Source: Rhizobium sp. (GTDB taxonomy: Bacteria; Pseudomonadota; Alphaproteobacteria; Rhizobiales; Rhizobiaceae). Taken from it: a stretch of DNA of 64,000 nucleotides. Positions 37,454 to 46,137 of this stretch are shown here, in pieces. The DNA is taken from contig DPXQ01000139.1 in NCBI GenBank assembly GCA_003527225.1, forward strand, positions 1 to 64,000, read 5' to 3'. Position 1 is the stretch's first letter; every line of letters begins with the position of its first letter. A program made the position numbers and the translations under genes. The notes under the pieces were generated by a model that was not told the origin of the DNA, did no database searches, and worked only from the letters and a program-made list of their open reading frames with translations.

Positions 37454-37950
37454 CATAGTGCGCAGGCCTGGCGCATCCTGATCTTCCCGTCCGCGCCATA
37501 GGCTTCCGGATTCCGGTCATAGGCCGCGCCCCGGACGAGCGGCTTTTCCGGCATCACCGTCTGGTCGAGGGTGGAGGAGAGCGTGGTCTCGAGTACTTGC
37601 ATTGCCGTTCCGTCTGGCGCACGGAGCGTCACCTTGATCGCATAGGGTTTACCGGCCACCACGCATTCGAGACTCGGACTTTGCAGGTCGATCCGGGTCA
37701 TTTTCGGGAACACCTTCTGGGTTGAGACGAGCGGCGGTCCGCCGGCCGGATTCTCGAATTCGGCCGTGACGACTGCCCCGTCCGGGACACCGTCGAGACG
37801 GTTGAGTGTGAGGACATAATAGGCCCGCGCCAGCCGGATGTTGAAAATGAACACCTTGCCGTTGACGCTCAGATGTTCTGCGTCGCGCTGGCACGCAGCG
37901 AGCGGGATCAGCGCGCAAAGCAAAAGGATGATCCGCAGGCGGTTTGTCAT
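37453..37950 (-). CDS. putative lipoprotein of unknown function
   Basis: 165 residues from the ATG at 37948-37950. A typical lipobox LAAC at 17-20 makes C20 the lipidated residue; the rest is a small, mainly beta domain without recognised motif (VFIFNIRLARAYYVLTLNRLDG, then a C-terminal Cys). The start overlaps the CGNR gene stop by one base, and GGAGG lies upstream, so it is translationally coupled to that regulator. Not a family I can name. It may be envelope-anchored and inner or outer membrane sorted. Confidence 0.75.
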   Translation of the reverse strand: MTNRLRIILLLCALIPLAACQRDAEHLSVNGKVFIFNIRLARAYYVLTLNRLDGVPDGAVVTAEFENPAGGPPLVSTQKVFPKMTRIDLQSPSLECVVAGKPYAIKVTLRAPDGTAMQVLETTLSSTLDQTVMPEKPLVRGAAYDRNPEAYGADGKIRMRQACAL

Positions 37951-38498
37951 CACGCAGCCTCCTTCTTTTTCCGGTGATAGTGCCGGTTTGCCTTGATGCG
38001 GTTGCCGCAGACGGCCATGTCACACCAGGTGCGGCTTCGGTTCTTGCTTCGGTCGAGGAAGAGCCAGCCGCAATTGGCGCAGATCTTCATCCGCTCTGGT
38101 TCCGGGTTTCCGACCAACCGCAGCGCCGATAGGGCGGTTGCCGCGTCCAGGGAGTTGTTGCTCCAGGCCGCCCGAAGGTTGGCGGCTATCATCTCCAGCA
38201 GTGCCGCGAGCCCCTCGCGTGTCTCGCGCCCGAGGACCCGGTCCCGGAAATAGCTGTCGGTGGCCTCGCGCAACCGGATGAAGGCGTCGCGATTGCCCCC
38301 GGCAATCGGCGTCAGTTCACCGAATAATGCCGCCTCGGCACAAAACGCCCTCGCCGCCGGTACGAAGCTTTCGAGCTGCGCCGGGTCCGCGAAACGGTCC
38401 GTCCGTCGGTTCTCGTCGAAACGCAGAATGACGCTGTTGGCGACATCGAGTGCCAATGCGCCGCCGGAAAAGCGGTGTGGGGTCCAGGCAAAGTTCAT
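37950..38498 (-). CDS. CGNR zinc-finger (ABATE-type) transcriptional regulator
   Basis: 182 residues from the ATG at 38496-38498. The N-terminal ABATE-like region (about 1-130) is a predicted ligand or stress-sensing domain; the C-terminus has a zinc-binding finger with C140, C143, C159 and C164, the last opening the diagnostic CGNR motif at 164-167, followed by a basic stretch (RHYHRKKKE). The family are DNA-binding regulators of stress genes in several phyla. It is divergent from a LivH-type permease, and a perfect inverted repeat lies between the two starts. Confidence 0.85.
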   Translation of the reverse strand: MNFAWTPHRFSGGALALDVANSVILRFDENRRTDRFADPAQLESFVPAARAFCAEAALFGELTPIAGGNRDAFIRLREATDSYFRDRVLGRETREGLAALLEMIAANLRAAWSNNSLDAATALSALRLVGNPEPERMKICANCGWLFLDRSKNRSRTWCDMAVCGNRIKANRHYHRKKKEAA

Positions 38499-38506
38499 GA
38501 GGGAAA

Positions 38507-38538
38507 TATAACTGGTAAAAATGAAAATGACAGTTATA
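38507..38538. promoter_or_regulatory. 32-bp inverted repeat between CGNR regulator and permease genes
   Basis: TATAACTG (38507-38514) and CAGTTATA (38531-38538) are exact inverted copies separated by 16 bases, in a 59-base divergent gap. The arms include TATA-like sequence that can serve as -10 elements on both strands, so a protein bound here would cover both promoters. The neighbouring CGNR regulator is the obvious candidate binder (inference). Confidence 0.6.
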
Positions 38539-38557
38539 AATCCATTGGAGGCCGGTG

Positions 38558-39454
38558 ATGCCCTATCTGATGCAGCAATTGGCGAATGCGGTGCCGCTGG
38601 CGGCACTCTATGCCGCTCTGGCCTTCGGCTATTCGCTCGCCTTCGGCATGACGCGCCGCGCCGATATCACCTTCGGCGCCTTGTTCGCCTTCGCCGGCCA
38701 GATCTACTTGCTGTTTTCCCATTTCGGATGGAACCGCGCCTATCTCGTCTTGCCGGCAACCCTTGCGCTCGGTGCGTTTGCTGCGGCGGTCTACACGCTC
38801 GGCGCCGCGTTCTTCGTGGCGCGCAACGTCATGCGTCCGCTCTACCGCGCGTCGCCGAATGCAGTCATGGTGGCATCCCTGGCCGTCCTCATCGTCCTGT
38901 CGGAAAGCGCGCGGATCGCCATGGGCAGCAGGGAGCTCTGGCTGTCGCCGTTTCTCAACGGGAAGGTGGTCGTCCTTGAGGAGGGCGCGTTCCAGGTGAC
39001 GCTCACGGTCATTCAGCTCGTCAATTCTGCGCTCATGGTATCGATTGTGGCGGGAGGACACCTGCTTTTGACCCGCACGCGCCTGGGCCGGGTCTGGCGC
39101 GGAGTGGCGGACGACCCTCTCGCTGCCGAACTGTGCGGCGCCGATGCGCGGGCCGTATTCATCTGGTCCTATCTTGCCGCGGCCGCGATCGCCGCGGTTT
39201 GCGGCATCCTGGCCACGTCCTACTACGGTACGATGGATTTTGGCGCGGGCCTGATGTTCGGCCTCAAGGTGGTCCTGATCGCGGCAGCTGGAGGCTATTC
39301 GATGCCCTTGCGCTCGGCGGCGGGCGCGGCGGGGGTCGCACTCGCCGAAACCCTGTGGAGCGGCTATGCGCCGATCGTTTGGCGCGATCTGGTGGTCGTC
39401 GGGGCACTCGTGGCCGTGCTGGTGCTCAGCCGCAGAGAGCGGGTCGTCCCTTGA
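38558..39454 (+). CDS. orphan LivH-type ABC transporter permease
   Basis: 298 residues with about eight membrane helices, from the ATG at 38558-38560 after TTGGAGG. Sequence and topology fit the branched-chain amino acid permease (LivH/HisQ-like BPD_transp_2) family: AALYAALAFGYSLAFGMTRR at the start and the cytoplasmic EAA-like loop around RVWRGVADDPLAAELCG (about 178-194). No ATPase, second permease or binding protein is adjacent, so it must either borrow partners or work alone. Substrate unknown. Divergent from the CGNR regulator. Confidence 0.8.
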   Translation: MPYLMQQLANAVPLAALYAALAFGYSLAFGMTRRADITFGALFAFAGQIYLLFSHFGWNRAYLVLPATLALGAFAAAVYTLGAAFFVARNVMRPLYRASPNAVMVASLAVLIVLSESARIAMGSRELWLSPFLNGKVVVLEEGAFQVTLTVIQLVNSALMVSIVAGGHLLLTRTRLGRVWRGVADDPLAAELCGADARAVFIWSYLAAAAIAAVCGILATSYYGTMDFGAGLMFGLKVVLIAAAGGYSMPLRSAAGAAGVALAETLWSGYAPIVWRDLVVVGALVAVLVLSRRERVVP

Positions 39455-39913
39455 TCAGCGCCACTTGTCCCGCGCGCGGTCGTCGGCGTCCTTGGCCGAA
39501 ACCCAGTCGCCCGCCGTGCCGTCTTTTCGGTGTTCCTTTTTCCAGAACGGGGCGGACGTCTTGAGGTAGTCCATCATGAAGCTTGCGCCGTCGAAGGCCG
39601 CCTGCCTGTGCGGAGCGGCGGCGATGACGAGAACGATGTTTTCGCCCGGCGCGATCTTGCCGAAGCGGTGGATCGCGGTCAGCCCAAGCAGGCCGAAACG
39701 CCCTATCGCCATCTCTGCGATCCGCCTCATCTCCGCTTCCGCCATGCCGGGATAGTGTTCGAGTTCGAGAGCGGAAAGCACCCCGCCGTCATCCCTGCAC
39801 AATCCGACGAAGGACACCATCGCGCCGATATCCATCCGGTCTTCGCCGAGCCGGCGGCTTTCTTCTGCGAAGTCGAAATCTTCCCTCTGTACGCGGATCG
39901 TGGCTTCCATCAT
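39455..39913 (-). CDS. moaE: molybdopterin synthase catalytic subunit
   Basis: Large subunit of MPT synthase, which converts cPMP to molybdopterin using sulfur from MoaD. 152 residues with MVSFVGLCRD (about 32-41), LEHYPGMAE (about 51-59), the HRFGKIAPGE segment (about 81-90) and the C-terminal FWKKEHR. Lies 13 bases after moaD. The pgsA-moaD-moaE operon provides part of the molybdopterin route needed by the oxidoreductase at 48533. Confidence 0.96.
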   Translation of the reverse strand: MMEATIRVQREDFDFAEESRRLGEDRMDIGAMVSFVGLCRDDGGVLSALELEHYPGMAEAEMRRIAEMAIGRFGLLGLTAIHRFGKIAPGENIVLVIAAAPHRQAAFDGASFMMDYLKTSAPFWKKEHRKDGTAGDWVSAKDADDRARDKWR

Positions 39914-39926
39914 CTCAGGGTGCTCC

Positions 39927-40181
39927 TCAGCCCCCGGTCATCGGCGGGAAAAGGCCGATCTCCCGCGCACCTGCGATCGGCTCATCGTGCTCGACATGCT
40001 CCTGGTTGATTGCCACCCGGATCGCCTGCGGGAACTGCAGCGCGTTCTCATATTCCTCGCCGAGACCGCGCAGATGCTCGATCAGATCGGCGGCGCTGAC
40101 CACGCTGTCCGGCAGGTCGATTTCTTCCTCGGCCTTGCCGATCCGTTCCCTCACCCAGGCGAAATAGACGAGTTTCACCAT
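39927..40181 (-). CDS. moaD: molybdopterin synthase sulfur carrier subunit
   Basis: Ubiquitin-like carrier that supplies sulfur to MoaE through its C-terminal diglycine, present here as FPPMTGG. 84 residues. Its ATG overlaps the pgsA stop by one base (TAATG), so it is translationally coupled to pgsA. Sequence WVRERIGKAEEEIDLP is typical of MoaD. Confidence 0.96.
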   Translation of the reverse strand: MVKLVYFAWVRERIGKAEEEIDLPDSVVSAADLIEHLRGLGEEYENALQFPQAIRVAINQEHVEHDEPIAGAREIGLFPPMTGG

Positions 40182-40768
40182 TACTGTTCATCCACGATGT
40201 GTTTGGCGCCGGCGCGGAAATAGTCATAGCCCGTATAGATCGTCAGCAATGCGGCGATCCACAGGAACGCTATGCCGAGCTCGGTGGTATAGGGCAGCAC
40301 CTTGTCGCCGGCGGGGCCGGCCAGCAGAAAAGCTATGGCGATCATCTGCAGCGTCGTCTTCCACTTGGCGATACGTGTCACCGGTACGCTGACCTTGAGC
40401 GCCGCCAGGTACTCCCGGAGGCCCGAAACAAGGATCTCACGGCACAGGATGGTGATTGCCGCCCAGAGTGACCAGCCAGCAATCGTTCCGTCCGCCGCCA
40501 TCAGCAGCAGCACCGAGGCGACCAGCAGCTTGTCGGCGATCGGATCGAGCATACGGCCGATATTGGATGTCTGGTTCCAGATGCGCGCCAGATAGCCGTC
40601 CAGAAAATCGGTGATCGAGGCGATGACAAACAGTGTCAGCGCCGCCCAGCGTGCCCAGTCCGAACTGGCGAGCCTGCCTTCGACAAAAAAGCACAAGACG
40701 ATGAGCGGCACGGCCACGATCCGGCCATAGGTCAGCAGATTGGGAATATTATAAGCGGGGGAAGCCAT
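40181..40768 (-). CDS. pgsA: CDP-diacylglycerol-glycerol-3-phosphate 3-phosphatidyltransferase
   Basis: Makes phosphatidylglycerol phosphate, the first step to PG and cardiolipin. The CDP-alcohol phosphotransferase signature is complete: DFLDGYLARIW then GRMLDPIADK (about 48-78). From the ATG at 40766-40768 it has 195 residues with four or five membrane helices. Upstream of moaD-moaE and downstream of uvrC on the same strand. Confidence 0.95.
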   Translation of the reverse strand: MASPAYNIPNLLTYGRIVAVPLIVLCFFVEGRLASSDWARWAALTLFVIASITDFLDGYLARIWNQTSNIGRMLDPIADKLLVASVLLLMAADGTIAGWSLWAAITILCREILVSGLREYLAALKVSVPVTRIAKWKTTLQMIAIAFLLAGPAGDKVLPYTTELGIAFLWIAALLTIYTGYDYFRAGAKHIVDEQ

Positions 40769-40885
40769 GATGCCCTGTCTCTGGATGGGTTGTGTCCGTA
40801 GATGACGGCTTTCGAACCCGACCGTCAACACCCGATTCTGTAAATATTTTGCGATGGTTGGGCCGCGTTTCCTGTGTCGGTGGCG

Positions 40886-42916
40886 TCAATCTGCGGCGTT
40901 TTCGTGAAAGTGGTTGTAGATTTGCCGGGCGACCGCCTCGGAAATGCCCTCGACCGCCGTCAGGTCGCTGATCGCTGCCCGCGACACCGCTTTGGCCGTT
41001 CCGAAGTGCTGCAGCAGCGCGCGCTTGCGCGTCGGTCCGATCCCGGAAATCTCGTCGAGCGGGTTCTTGACCATCTCCTTCTTGCGCCTTGCCCGGTGCG
41101 AGCCGATAGCAAAGCGGTGGGCTTCGTCGCGCAGGCGCTGGATGAAATAGAGGACCGGGTCGCGCGGCGGCAGGGTGAAGTCCGGCCGTCCCAGGGCGAA
41201 GAAGCGTTCGCGACCGGCATCGCGGTCGACGCCCTTGGCGACACCGATAGCGGTCACGCAATCGGCAATTCCCAACTCGTCCAATATGGCGCGCACGGCC
41301 GTCATCTGTCCCTGGCCGCCGTCGATGAGAATGACGTCCGGCCAGGCGGGAAAGGCGGCGTCTGCCGAATCCTCGCGTCGCTGCCCGCTCCGGTCGGGCT
41401 TGCCTTCCTCCTTGAGCAGGCGGGAAAAACGCCGTGTCATCACTTCGCGCATCATGCCGAAGTCGTCGCCCGGCGTAATGTCTTCCGACTTGATGTTGAA
41501 CTTGCGGTACTGGTTCTTGACGAAGCCTTCCGGTCCCGCGACCACCATGCCGCCGACGGCATTGGTGCCCATGATGTGCGAGTTGTCATAGATTTCGATG
41601 CGGCGCGGCACGTAGGGCAGGGCGAAGGTTTCCGCAAGGCCCAGGAGAAGACGCGATTGAGACGCGGTCTCGGCGAGCTTGCGGCCGTGTGCCTCGCGGG
41701 CATTGGCCGTCACATGGTCGACCACATCCTTCTTGTCGCCGCGCTGAGGCACGAGGATCTGGACCTTGTGGCCGGCGCGCTCGGAAAGGGCCGTGGCAAG
41801 CAGTCCCTGTTCATCGACGGTTTCGGACAGCAGGATCTGCCGCGGGCAGGGCTTGTCGTCGTAAAACTGCGCGAGAAAGGCGTTGAGGACCTCTGCTCCC
41901 GTTAGCTGCGGATCGGCCTTCGGGAAATAGGCGCGGTTGCCCCAGTTCTGGCCGGTGCGGAAGAAGAAGACCTGGATGCACGAGAGCCCGCCTTCATGAT
42001 GGATCGCGAAGACATCCGCCTCCTCGACGCTGGCGGGATTGATGCCCTGATGGCTCTGCACATGGCTGAGGGCCGCCAGCCGGTCGCGATAGACCGCGGC
42101 CCGTTCGAAATCCAGATCCTCGGCAGCCTCGTTCATCGCCTCGGCGATCGAGGCCTTGATCTTCTGGCTCTTGCCGGAGAGGAATTCCTTCGCCTCGCGA
42201 ACGAGTTCGGCATAGCCTTCCGCGCTGATTTCGCCGGTGCAGGGGGCGGAACAACGCTTGATCTGGTAGAGCAGGCAGGGGCGCGTGCGCGTCTCGAATA
42301 CACTGTCCGTGCAGGTGCGCAGGAGGAAGGCGCGCTGCAACGAATTGATCGTGCGCCCGACTGCGCCTGCCGAGGCGAAGGGGCCGAAATAGTCGCCCTT
42401 GCGGGATCGCGCGCCGCGATGTTTGAAGATCGCCGGAGCCTTGGTGTCGCCGGTGATCAGGATATAGGGAAAGCTTTTGTCGTCGCGCAGCAGCACGTTG
42501 TAGCGCGGCCGCAGCCGCTTGATCAGGTTCGCCTCGAGCAGCAGCGCTTCGACCTCGGTGCGGGTCGTGACGAATTCCATGTTGGTAGTCTCGCGCACCA
42601 TCCGCGCCAGGCGGTTGGAGTGCACGCGCCCTTGGGCGTAGTTGCTGACGCGCTTCTTGAGGCTGCGGGCCTTGCCGACATAAAGCACATCGCCGCCGGC
42701 GTTGAACATGCGGTAGACGCCCGGGCTGTTGGGCAATTGCTTGACGAATTCGCCGATCAGTTCCGCGCCCGAAAGTCCCTGGTCGCTCAGTCCGCCTTCG
42801 TTCCAGTCGATGGCAGGGGCCGGACGCGACGTGTCGCCGTTGACGGCGATGTCGTCGTCCTCGTCTTCCGTTCCGTCATAGAGAATGCCGCCTTCCGGCA
42901 GCTTTCCTCCACTCAT
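40886..42916 (-). CDS. uvrC: excinuclease ABC subunit C
   Basis: Endonuclease that makes the two incisions in nucleotide excision repair. 676 residues: GIY-YIG domain (about 60-140; [16 protein letters not shown]), the UvrB-binding UVR helix pair around 250-290 ([15 protein letters not shown]), the RNase H-like domain with [10 protein letters not shown] (about 530-539), and two helix-hairpin-helix repeats near the C-terminus ([24 protein letters not shown]). An extra acidic N-terminal stretch of about 50 residues is present. The start overlaps the SDR stop by four bases. Confidence 0.97.
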   Translation of the reverse strand: MSGGKLPEGGILYDGTEDEDDDIAVNGDTSRPAPAIDWNEGGLSDQGLSGAELIGEFVKQLPNSPGVYRMFNAGGDVLYVGKARSLKKRVSNYAQGRVHSNRLARMVRETTNMEFVTTRTEVEALLLEANLIKRLRPRYNVLLRDDKSFPYILITGDTKAPAIFKHRGARSRKGDYFGPFASAGAVGRTINSLQRAFLLRTCTDSVFETRTRPCLLYQIKRCSAPCTGEISAEGYAELVREAKEFLSGKSQKIKASIAEAMNEAAEDLDFERAAVYRDRLAALSHVQSHQGINPASVEEADVFAIHHEGGLSCIQVFFFRTGQNWGNRAYFPKADPQLTGAEVLNAFLAQFYDDKPCPRQILLSETVDEQGLLATALSERAGHKVQILVPQRGDKKDVVDHVTANAREAHGRKLAETASQSRLLLGLAETFALPYVPRRIEIYDNSHIMGTNAVGGMVVAGPEGFVKNQYRKFNIKSEDITPGDDFGMMREVMTRRFSRLLKEEGKPDRSGQRREDSADAAFPAWPDVILIDGGQGQMTAVRAILDELGIADCVTAIGVAKGVDRDAGRERFFALGRPDFTLPPRDPVLYFIQRLRDEAHRFAIGSHRARRKKEMVKNPLDEISGIGPTRKRALLQHFGTAKAVSRAAISDLTAVEGISEAVARQIYNHFHENAAD

Positions 42917-43677
42917 TCGATAATCTCCGCATCGGGCGCGTTCCAGGCCAGATGCTGGCCGCCGTCAAGCGCAATCATTTGGCCGGTGATCGACGGCGTG
43001 TCAAAAAGAAAGCGGATTGTCCGGCCGAATTCCTCTAGTCGAGGTCCACGCAACAACGGCAGCGCATCGATCTGCGCCTTGAAATCCTTTTCCTCCTGCC
43101 GCACGCTCTTCAATGTCGGTCCCGGGCCGATGGCATTCACCCGCACGCGTGGCGCGAAAGCCTGCGCCATGGTCTGAGTCGCGGTCCAGAGTGCCGATTT
43201 GGACAGCGTGTAGGAATAGAAATGCGGCGTCAGCGCCAGCACCCGCTGGTCGATGATGTTGACTATCAGCCCTTCGGCGTCCGCAGGCAGTTGCTTGAAA
43301 AATTGAGCGCCGAGGATGGAGGGTGCGCGTACATGCAGGTCGAAATGGGCGGAAAAGCTTTCGGCGTCGAATTCGCCGGCACTGTCCTCGATGAAGACCG
43401 AGGCATTGTTGACGAGGAGGCCGATTGGGCCGAGGGCCGCATTTGCAGCCGTCATCAGGCCGGCGGTTGCGGCAATGTCGCGCAAGTCGGCCTTCAGCAC
43501 CGTTGCCTGGTGTCCGTCGCGCCTGAGCGAGGCGGCAAGGTCTTCGGCTTCCGGTGTCGAACCGTTGGCATGGATGGCGATGGCGAAACCGTGACTGGCC
43601 AGATCCTCGGCGATCGCCCGGCCAAGTCGTTTTCCCGACGCAGTGACCAGTGCGGTCTTCGGTATGCTTTTTTCCAT
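42913..43677 (-). CDS. pteridine-reductase-like SDR
   Basis: 254 residues from the ATG at 43675-43677. The glycine loop is TASGKRLG at 12-19 rather than TGxxxGIG, NNAS at 90-93, and the catalytic serine position is D143 (NIID), followed by Y156 and K160. This Asp-Tyr-Lys triad and the TxxxxRxG loop are the pattern of pteridine reductases (PTR1/FolM). A dihydropterin or related substrate is therefore plausible. Overlaps uvrC by four bases, so the two are translationally coupled. Two possible starts lie further upstream. Confidence 0.83.
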   Translation of the reverse strand: MEKSIPKTALVTASGKRLGRAIAEDLASHGFAIAIHANGSTPEAEDLAASLRRDGHQATVLKADLRDIAATAGLMTAANAALGPIGLLVNNASVFIEDSAGEFDAESFSAHFDLHVRAPSILGAQFFKQLPADAEGLIVNIIDQRVLALTPHFYSYTLSKSALWTATQTMAQAFAPRVRVNAIGPGPTLKSVRQEEKDFKAQIDALPLLRGPRLEEFGRTIRFLFDTPSITGQMIALDGGQHLAWNAPDAEIIE

Positions 43678-43740
43678 TCCCGCTTTTACCCGATTTTCTA
43701 TCCGAATGCCTCGCATATAGGCCATTTAGTTCCATCTTAA

Positions 43741-43880
43741 ATAGGGGTGTTCAATTCATTTTGGAATGCCGATGGAATGTATACTTGGCTAAACTAAAGA
43801 TTAACTTTGAAATTAATGAGTATTAACAAATTCATGGCATGCTATGGTTAACAAAATATTTGTTGCCAATTAGCAACATC
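43741..43880. promoter_or_regulatory. AT-rich regulatory block upstream of the RopB-like porin
   Basis: The 367-base gap 43678-44044 has no gene. Its first part is strikingly AT-rich for this chromosome and carries TTAA at 43801, 43813, 43823 and 43848, the inverted repeat AACAAA-ATA-TTTGTT (43850-43864) and GTTGC/GCAAC (43862-43877). Such DNA suits H-NS-like or MucR/Ros-type regulators. No clear -35/-10 pair could be fixed. Confidence 0.45.
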
Positions 43881-44044
43881 TAAATTCCGTCACTCCCATG
43901 CCACAATGAATTCACAATTCGGCTCTTCCAATTCCTCAATTGGACGCCATCTTTACTCTCGGAACGGGCAGGGATTCCCCACCATTTGTTCATGCCGCCG
44001 TCGGTAGATTTAGCTGGCGGCAACGAACTGAAAAGGAGACTAGT

Positions 44045-44692
44045 ATGCGTAAAATCGTTTTGTTCCTTATGGCATCCGCCGCCGGCCTTGCGACCTTCTC
44101 GGCAGCACAGGCAGCCGACGCGGTTGATCAGATCCCCCAGGCTCCGGCCGCAACCGAGACCTATGCCGCCCCCGTCGGTGGCTGGACCGGCGCTTACATC
44201 GGTGGCTCGGCCAACTATGATTGGGGCCGTTTTGACAACAGCACCGATGGTCGTGACGCGAATGGCTTTGGCGGCTCGCTGTATGGCGGCTACAACATGC
44301 AGAACGGCCAGATTGTTTACGGTCCTGAAGCCGATATCGGCTACAGCGATCAGGAAGGTTCGGCCGGAGTGGGCCTGACTGGCAAGCAGGGTTGGAATGG
44401 CTCTCTTCGTGGCCGCGTCGGCTACGACATGAACCCCTTCCTGATCTACGGTACGGCAGGTTTGGCAGGCGCCAATCACGAGCTGAGCGATGGCGTGAAC
44501 ACGGATGACAAGTTCGCACTCGGTTATACGGTCGGCGCCGGTGTCGAGGCCCTGGTCACCGACAACATCATGGCCCGTGTCGAATATCGCTACAGCGATT
44601 ATCAGAGCAAGGACTTCAACCTCGGCGGCACGACCTATTCGCGCGGTTTCGACGACCACTCGGTCAAGGTCGGTATTGGCGTCAAGTTCTGA
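44045..44692 (+). CDS. outer membrane beta-barrel protein, RopB/Omp25-like
   Basis: 215 residues from the ATG at 44045-44047, six bases after AAGGAGA. Signal peptide 1-23 ends at AQA before ADAV. A short Ala/Pro-rich linker leads into an eight-stranded porin-like barrel (GGWTGAYIGG, GYDMNPFLIYGTAGLAG, RVEYRYSDYQ) ending in a terminal phenylalanine (VGIGVKF), as in Rhizobiaceae RopB and Brucella Omp25. These proteins are abundant and affect membrane integrity. Strong RBS, AT-rich upstream region and a strong terminator all point to high regulated expression. Confidence 0.93.
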   Translation: MRKIVLFLMASAAGLATFSAAQAADAVDQIPQAPAATETYAAPVGGWTGAYIGGSANYDWGRFDNSTDGRDANGFGGSLYGGYNMQNGQIVYGPEADIGYSDQEGSAGVGLTGKQGWNGSLRGRVGYDMNPFLIYGTAGLAGANHELSDGVNTDDKFALGYTVGAGVEALVTDNIMARVEYRYSDYQSKDFNLGGTTYSRGFDDHSVKVGIGVKF

Positions 44693-44717
44693 TCGCAGAC
44701 GACATCAAGAAACAAGG

Positions 44718-44748
44718 AAAGCCGGGCTCGTCCCGGCTTTTCTCTTTT
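44718..44748 (+). terminator. rho-independent terminator after the RopB-like gene
   Basis: AAAGCCGGG (44718-44726) pairs perfectly with CCCGGCTTT (44732-44740) around a 5-base loop, followed by TCTCTTTT. It lies 26 bases after the stop. Confidence 0.9.
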
Positions 44749-44770
44749 GCCGCGATCAGATTTCTCTTGG

Positions 44771-45367
44771 TTACTGCTGCGGCTTCAGGGCGGAATAGGC
44801 CTCGAACCGTTTGGCGAATTTCTGCGGCCAGGCGGCGAGCTCCGTGCGGCCATCCTCCCATTGCCCTGCAAACCGCAACATCAAGTAGCCGAGGAGGCCG
44901 GCAAGCGCGAAGTGACCGCCATGCAGTGATTTGCCGGTCTTGGGCATGTGGGCGTTCAGATGGTCGAGCCCGCGGCTCACCTTTTCCCAATGCCGGTCGA
45001 TGAAAGGCTGATGAACACGGTCCGCCGGACGGAGGCGTTTCTCATAGACGATGGCGACAAGGCTGTCGTTGATACCGTCGCATAGCGCCTCCAGAACCTC
45101 CGCGTCGGTGCGCTTCCCATTCTTGCGCGGATAGAGTCTCTTCTCGGATGTCCGGTCGAGATAATGCATGATCGCGCGGCTATCGAAAATGGCCTTTCCT
45201 TCGTCGGTGATCAGCGTCGGGATCTTGCCAAGCGGGTTGTTTTCGATGAGTTCCGGCGGGTCTTCGGTCGTGGTGACGTTCACTTCCTCGATCTTGACGC
45301 CGAGATAGCGCGCGGCCATGCGGACTTTTGACGAATAGGGAGAAGTGGAGGAACAGAGGAGCTTCAT
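44771..45367 (-). CDS. glutathione S-transferase
   Basis: 198 residues; N-terminal thioredoxin fold with the SSTSPYSSKVRMAARYLG active-site segment at 6-23, the cis-proline KIPTL at 48-52 and DSRAIMHYL at 62-70, then a helical C-domain. This is a clearer GST than the one at 36121. Substrate unknown. It is followed 21 bases upstream on the same strand by the RNase T2 gene, so both may be cotranscribed. Confidence 0.9.
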   Translation of the reverse strand: MKLLCSSTSPYSSKVRMAARYLGVKIEEVNVTTTEDPPELIENNPLGKIPTLITDEGKAIFDSRAIMHYLDRTSEKRLYPRKNGKRTDAEVLEALCDGINDSLVAIVYEKRLRPADRVHQPFIDRHWEKVSRGLDHLNAHMPKTGKSLHGGHFALAGLLGYLMLRFAGQWEDGRTELAAWPQKFAKRFEAYSALKPQQ

Positions 45368-45388
45368 GGGTTTTCCGGGTTCGAGGGA

Positions 45389-46051
45389 TCAGCGTGGAGG
45401 CGGTACGGCGACGGACTTGAGCGGACAGTTCTGATAGTAGTCGATATTGGGGCAGTCGCGGAAGTCAAGATCGCGGGTCAGGCAGATGCGGACCTCTTCC
45501 AGCTTGCCATCCTCGCAGGTGATGGCCAATCCCCTGTTGCTGAGACCGCTATTTGCTTCTGTGAATTGCGCTTCGATCGCAGCGACGCCGAGATCGATCG
45601 GTTTTTTCGCCTCGCGGAGGCTGTCTGGAACACGGATGCGCTCGAAGGCGGAGCGTGTCACGGCGAAGTAGTCTTCCTGGCTGAGGCCTGTGCAGGTGCC
45701 ATGCTTGCGCCACTGGTGGCCGATCAGTCCCATGCTTGGCATGATGTCGAAATACTTGCGGCCAAGGCTCGACGGCACCCGGCCCGGCTCCTTGCTCGGA
45801 CAGGATTGCGGATATCCCCGTTCGTATTGCGGCCAGAGCCCGTGGACGATCAGTCCGAATTGGCGGGACGAGCCGCATTGGTCGCGGTTCTTCGCACCAT
45901 CCGAGGTGGTGCAGAAGGTCGGCGACCAGGAGAGCGAAAGGACGTAGAAATCGAAATCGCGCCCCGTTGTCTGCGCTTCGGCATCTGGGGGCGAGAACCA
46001 CGCCGCCGCACTCAACAATAGTAGCAATGCTGTTCGCAGAGGTTGAAGCAT
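45389..46051 (-). CDS. secreted ribonuclease T2 family protein
   Basis: Predicted periplasmic or extracellular RNase that cuts single-stranded RNA through a 2',3'-cyclic phosphate. Signal peptide 1-26 (AEAQ). The first conserved block is FGLIVHGLWPQ with H70; the second is HQWRKHGTC at 112-120 with H117, where the catalytic glutamate of the usual HEW block is replaced by Q113. Cysteines at 47, 59, 84, 120 and near the C-terminus fit the disulfides of the family. 220 residues. Activity could be reduced by the Glu to Gln change. Confidence 0.88.
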   Translation of the reverse strand: MLQPLRTALLLLLSAAAWFSPPDAEAQTTGRDFDFYVLSLSWSPTFCTTSDGAKNRDQCGSSRQFGLIVHGLWPQYERGYPQSCPSKEPGRVPSSLGRKYFDIMPSMGLIGHQWRKHGTCTGLSQEDYFAVTRSAFERIRVPDSLREAKKPIDLGVAAIEAQFTEANSGLSNRGLAITCEDGKLEEVRICLTRDLDFRDCPNIDYYQNCPLKSVAVPPPR

Positions 46052-46137
46052 TAACCCTTCGTCTCCAAACTAGCGCAGTTGCCGCAAAGATGTCGGCGTC
46101 GTGTTCTGCTTCGAGGAGAGAAGATCGGCAAGACTGG

